The notes under the pieces are model-generated. The model was not told the origin of the DNA. It did not search any database and was given only the letters and a program-made list of their open reading frames with translations. Positions 60,997-64,000 of a stretch of DNA of 64,000 nt are shown here, piece after piece; within the stretch, counting starts at the first letter, position 1, and every line of letters starts with the position of its first letter. The position numbers and the translations under genes were made by a program. Source of the stretch: Aquipseudomonas guryensis (GTDB lineage: Bacteria; Pseudomonadota; Gammaproteobacteria; Pseudomonadales; Pseudomonadaceae); assembly GCF_014164785.1 (NCBI RefSeq), contig NZ_JACJFN010000004.1, positions 1 through 64,000 of the forward strand, given 5' to 3'.

Positions 60997-61719
60997 TCAG
61001 AACTTCTCGTTCGGTCCCAGATAGCGCCACTGGCCAACCGGCAGCTTGGCCATGCCGGTGCGGCCGATCCGCAGGCGGCGGATGCCCACGACCTGCAGGC
61101 CGACGCTTTCGCACATGAAGCGGATCTGCCCCGGCTGGGTCGCCTTGATGGCGAAGCGCAGGCGGTTTTCGCTCTGCCAGCTGACCTTGCACGGCGCCAG
61201 TGTCACGCCCTTGTAGCTGAGGCCGAAGGCCAGGCGCTTGAGGCCGTTACCAACCATCTCGCCGCTGACTTCGACCACGTACTCGTGCTCCAGCTGGTCG
61301 GCATCGTCCTTGAGCAGGCGGATCACCGAGCGGTTCTGGCTGAACACCAGCAGGCCGCTGGCGTCGGTTTCCAGCGGGGTGAGCATGTCCAGGCGGGTGA
61401 AGTGGCGCTGCAGCGGGCGAATGCCGCTGGCATCGTTTTCCATCTGGTTGGCCAGGGTCAGCAGTTGCTGTACGGAATTGGCCCCCATGCCACAGCCCAG
61501 GCCTGCCGGCTTGTGCAGGATGATGGTCACCGGCGGCAGGGTTTCCGCCACGGCGCCGGGGAGCAGGGCGATCTGCTCGTCGCGCACCTTGAACTGCGGC
61601 TCTTCCACCACGCGGCCGTCGACGGTGACCCAACCGTTCTCGATATACAGCTCCGCCTCGCGGCGTGAGCAGGGCAGCTGTTGGGTCAGGCGTTTGGACA
61701 GGCGCTCGGGTTCGCTCAT
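60997..61719 (-). CDS. RNA pseudouridine synthase (RsuA/RluF family)
   Basis: A 240-aa enzyme with an N-terminal S4 RNA-binding domain (RLSKRLTQQLPCSRREAELYIENGWVTVDG) and a pseudouridine synthase domain. The catalytic aspartate is in HFTRLDMLTPLETDASGLLVFSQ, and the insertion after RLD is longer than in RluF of E. coli. ATG 61719 (MSEPERLSKR) is used; an in-frame GTG at 61734 is possible. Neither has a strong ribosome binding site. rRNA target not assignable. Confidence 0.85.
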   Translation of the reverse strand: MSEPERLSKRLTQQLPCSRREAELYIENGWVTVDGRVVEEPQFKVRDEQIALLPGAVAETLPPVTIILHKPAGLGCGMGANSVQQLLTLANQMENDASGIRPLQRHFTRLDMLTPLETDASGLLVFSQNRSVIRLLKDDADQLEHEYVVEVSGEMVGNGLKRLAFGLSYKGVTLAPCKVSWQSENRLRFAIKATQPGQIRFMCESVGLQVVGIRRLRIGRTGMAKLPVGQWRYLGPNEKF

Positions 61720-61820
61720 GGTGGTAGCAGTCACAAAAGGAAATGAAAGGTGATTGTAACCGGCTGGGAGCCTCTACCGGGATTGGGCTACAAGAATGCT
61801 GTCTGGATGGAGGTATCAAC

Positions 61821-62951
61821 ATGGTCAGAAATTTCCTGCTCAGCCTGCTCCTGGGCCTGCCGCTACTGACGTTGGCGGAGGTGGAGCAGAGTGAGCTGGG
61901 TACGCTGCAGCTGCACGAAGTGGTGCGTGGCCTGGAGCACCCTTGGAGCGTGGCTTTTCTGCCGGATGGTCAGGGCAGCCTGATCACCGAGCGGCCGGGA
62001 CGCCTGCGCTGGCTGGATGCGCAGGGACGGCTGTCGACGCCGCTGGCGGGGGTGCCGCCGGTCTTCGCCGTTGGTCAGGGTGGCTTGCTGGATGTCGTGT
62101 TGTCGCCAGACTTTGCCCGTGATCGGCTGGTCTATCTCAGCTATGCCGAGGCCGCTGCCAGTGGCGACTTGGCCGGCACGGCGGTGGGGCGCGCGCGCCT
62201 GGCGGACGATGGGCGCAGCCTGGAGCAGTTCCAGGTGATTTTTCGCCAGGAGCCCAAACTGTCCAGTGGCATTCACTTTGGCTCGCGCCTGGTGTTCGAT
62301 CGCCAGGGGCTGCTGTTCATCACTCTGGGCGAGAACAATCAGCGCGCCACCGCCCAGGATCTCGACAAGTTGCAGGGCAAGCTGGTGCGCATCCAGGCGG
62401 ATGGCCGGGTGCCGGCCGACAACCCCTTTGCCGAGCGGGCCGGGGCGCGGGCGGAAATCTGGTCCTACGGCCACCGCAACCCTCAAGGTGCTGCGCTCAA
62501 TCCCTGGACGGGCCAGCTCTGGCTGCATGAGCACGGCCCACGCGGCGGTGACGAGATCAATATTCCCCAGGCCGGCAAGAACTACGGCTGGCCGTTGGCG
62601 ACCCACGGCATCAACTACAGCTTCCTGCCGATCCCGGAAGCCGAAGGCGAGCGGGTGGCCGGCACCGAAGAGCCCCATCATGTCTGGGAGAAGTCGCCAG
62701 CACTGAGCGGTATGGCGTTCTACTCGGCGGAGCGTTATCCGGCCTGGCAGCACAACCTGTTCATTGGCGCGTTGGCCGGGCAGGCGCTGATCCGCCTGCA
62801 GCTTGAGGGCGACAAGGTCGTGCATGAGGAGCGCTTGCTGACGGAGCGCGGCTGGCGCATCCGCGACGTGCGCCAGGGGCCGGACGGCTATCTCTATGTG
62901 CTGACCGATGAGGCAGACGGCAAGCTGCTACGCCTTGGGTTGCAGCCCTAG
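61821..62951 (+). CDS. PQQ-dependent sugar dehydrogenase family protein (YliI/Asd-like)
   Basis: A 376-aa secreted beta-propeller of the soluble glucose/aldose dehydrogenase family. A signal peptide ends near residue 19 (LLTLA). Motifs: LEHPWSVAFLPDG, GGLLDVVLSPDF, YGHRNPQGAALNPWTGQLWLHEHGPRGGDEIN (in parts), GKNYGWP and LSGMAFYS. The start at 61821 follows GGAGGTATCAAC. In E. coli the homologue oxidises aldose sugars with PQQ; the substrate here is unknown. Confidence 0.88.
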   Translation: MVRNFLLSLLLGLPLLTLAEVEQSELGTLQLHEVVRGLEHPWSVAFLPDGQGSLITERPGRLRWLDAQGRLSTPLAGVPPVFAVGQGGLLDVVLSPDFARDRLVYLSYAEAAASGDLAGTAVGRARLADDGRSLEQFQVIFRQEPKLSSGIHFGSRLVFDRQGLLFITLGENNQRATAQDLDKLQGKLVRIQADGRVPADNPFAERAGARAEIWSYGHRNPQGAALNPWTGQLWLHEHGPRGGDEINIPQAGKNYGWPLATHGINYSFLPIPEAEGERVAGTEEPHHVWEKSPALSGMAFYSAERYPAWQHNLFIGALAGQALIRLQLEGDKVVHEERLLTERGWRIRDVRQGPDGYLYVLTDEADGKLLRLGLQP

Positions 62952-62963
62952 CGGATTTGAACT

Positions 62964-63015
62964 GAGCCAAGGCGAGCATTGCCCCTGCACTGTGCTCGCC
63001 TGGCTTGAGATTTTG
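62964..63015. terminator. Probable bidirectional terminator
   Basis: GAGCCAAGGCGAGCA pairs with TGCTCGCCTGGCTTGA (one mismatch-bulge) around a 14-nt loop, followed by GATTTTGAG. It lies between convergent genes. Confidence 0.6.
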
Positions 63016-63022
63016 AGCTGTT

Positions 63023-63688
63023 CTAGCGGTTACGCGCGCCGCCGAACGAGCCGCAGCCGCGGTAGATCTGCCCGTCCAAACGCAGCTCGGCGCTCAGGTG
63101 CTGCACCGTACCGCTCATGCTGTCGGTGCAGCGTTGCGGGGCTACCCACAGGTCCAGGCGCTGGCCGTTGGCTTCGCTGCTCAGGCTGAAGCGACCGTCC
63201 GGCAGGGCTTCTTCCAGATAGGGCAGGGCGAGCGCCGGCTGGCCTGGGCGCAGCAGTGCCAGGCCCTTGCCAGTGACGTTGATGCTCCAGTCAGGCTCAT
63301 GGCCATTGGCACGCAGGAGCAGGCGCTGGAAGCCGGCTTCGTTGCAGGCCGGGCCTTCGCGCTGGATGCGATACACCTCGTTGAGCTGCAGCTGACCATC
63401 GGCACCCTCTACCGAACTGGCGCCGAGCTGGCCACTGACATCGGCGAACAGCGGGCCCGGGCCGTCGGCGAGCAGTTCTGCCGCTTCGCGCACGATATCG
63501 GTACTGCCGTCGTTGCTGATGCTGAACTGGCGTTGTTCGCCGCAGGGGCGGAACTGCAGGCCACTGCTGCCGGCGCTCAGCTCGCCCTGCAGGCGCTGCA
63601 TGGGCAGCGGTGGCTCAGGCTGCTGGAATACCTGGCAACCGGCGAACAGCGGCACGAGGACGAACAACAGGGAACGGGCAGGGGACAT
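63023..63688 (-). CDS. COG3650-type lipoprotein
   Basis: A 221-aa lipoprotein with lipobox PLFAGC (cysteine near 18). The C-terminal half has the COG3650 pattern: NGHEPDWSINVTG followed by RCTDSMSGTVQHLSAELRLDGQIYRGCG, with a probable disulfide. Function unknown; related proteins are envelope-associated. The start at 63688 follows CGGAGAG. Confidence 0.8.
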   Translation of the reverse strand: MSPARSLLFVLVPLFAGCQVFQQPEPPLPMQRLQGELSAGSSGLQFRPCGEQRQFSISNDGSTDIVREAAELLADGPGPLFADVSGQLGASSVEGADGQLQLNEVYRIQREGPACNEAGFQRLLLRANGHEPDWSINVTGKGLALLRPGQPALALPYLEEALPDGRFSLSSEANGQRLDLWVAPQRCTDSMSGTVQHLSAELRLDGQIYRGCGSFGGARNR

Positions 63689-63823
63689 GACAGGCTCTCC
63701 GGGCAAAGTGCGGCCACGTTACCCAGAGCCTGCTCCGATCTCAAGGGCGGCCTGTGGTTGTATATTCGCCGCCGGCGAACCATCCTCAATGTGCTCCTTT
63801 CTTACCTGCTGTTGAGTGTGATC

Positions 63824-64000
63824 ATGGATAGAAACACCGGCTCGGGCCTGTCGTTCGCCAAACGCCTCTATCTACCGCGCTGTATCGGCCTGGGCATCGG
63901 CTTCTTCTGCGTGGCCGCCGCGCTGTGGGAGATGCAGCTGGCGCCCGGGGTCTGGGCACTGCTGCTGTTCAATGGCTACCTCTGGCCACACCTGGCCTAC
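63824..64000 (+). CDS. MASE2-domain protein, N-terminal fragment (partial, probable diguanylate cyclase)
   Basis: The first 59 codons of a gene that runs off the right edge. MDRNTGSGLSFAKRLYLPRCIGLGIGFFCVAAALWEMQ (in parts) and FNGYLWPHLAY are the opening of MASE2 membrane sensor domains, which in Pseudomonas usually precede a GGDEF domain making cyclic di-GMP, or a cyclase domain as in CyaB in this window. The catalytic part is outside the window, so the output is inferred. Confidence 0.72.
   Translation, partial: MDRNTGSGLSFAKRLYLPRCIGLGIGFFCVAAALWEMQLAPGVWALLLFNGYLWPHLAY

Overview
The window is a chromosomal segment of a high-GC Pseudomonas. Supporting signs are a Lap-type giant adhesin with its own type I exporter, a phaJ / lipase / fadD2 / fadD1 block arranged as in P. 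aeruginosa, a CyaB-type MASE2 adenylate cyclase, and many Pseudomonas-style palindromic intergenic repeats (REP-like 'GTAGGAGC..GCTCCTAC', 'GTAGCCCGG..CCGGGCTAC' and others). No tRNA, rRNA, complete insertion sequence, prophage or CRISPR array was seen.

Layout. 1-6.1 kb: 5' part of a LapA-like repeat adhesin (minus strand, running off the window) facing lapB and lapC. 6.3-13.3 kb: valine degradation operon (mmsA, acyl-CoA dehydrogenase, enoyl-CoA hydratase, 3-hydroxyisobutyryl-CoA hydrolase, mmsB) with a divergent AraC-type regulator MmsR. 13.4-15.6 kb: a cassette of a Rof-like antiterminator, a DUF2024 protein, a secreted protein of unknown function and a small CPVC thioredoxin-like protein, divergent from a cysteine-rich MarR regulator with two operator-like dyads between them. 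15.6-17.8 kb: thioesterase, ung, DUF6279 lipoprotein. 17.9-24.7 kb: a TetR-linked HlyD/ABC-2 exporter and an AaeBXA-like FUSC efflux operon. 24.9-28.6 kb: two tandem trkH genes and a nitroreductase. 28.8-40.5 kb: a guanidine assimilation island (allophanate hydrolase, guanidine/urea-type carboxylase, two DUF1989 carboxyguanidine deiminase subunits, ABC importer, two paralogous binding proteins). Each binding-protein gene has its own guanidine-I (ykkC) riboswitch and, upstream of that, a sigma-54-type promoter. 40.7-46.7 kb: a lipoprotein, cyaB, a DUF962 protein, an AraC regulator, phaJ1-like hydratase, a lipase and a periplasmic binding protein. 46.9-50.6 kb: fadD2 and fadD1. 50.8-64 kb: housekeeping and accessory genes (PPIase, hydrolase, LysR, azoreductase, rarD, a reductase, a CigR-like protein, yhhQ with a preQ1-I riboswitch, a DEAD-box helicase, an MDR reductase, a pseudouridine synthase, a PQQ-type sugar dehydrogenase, a COG3650 lipoprotein) and the start of a MASE2 protein at the right edge.

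How the parts work together. The guanidine island looks like a two-input unit: predicted nitrogen control at initiation (sigma-54, one NtrC-like site) and guanidine sensing in the leader RNA, driving uptake and stepwise conversion of guanidine to ammonium and CO2. One of the palindromic repeats sits in frame inside the carboxylase gene. Two other repeat families end on the stop codons of neighbouring genes, a pattern seen at six genes. Starts were chosen from ribosome binding sites and family alignment, so several proteins are shorter than the longest open frame. Family assignments come from recognised motifs and remembered homologues; no database search was run.
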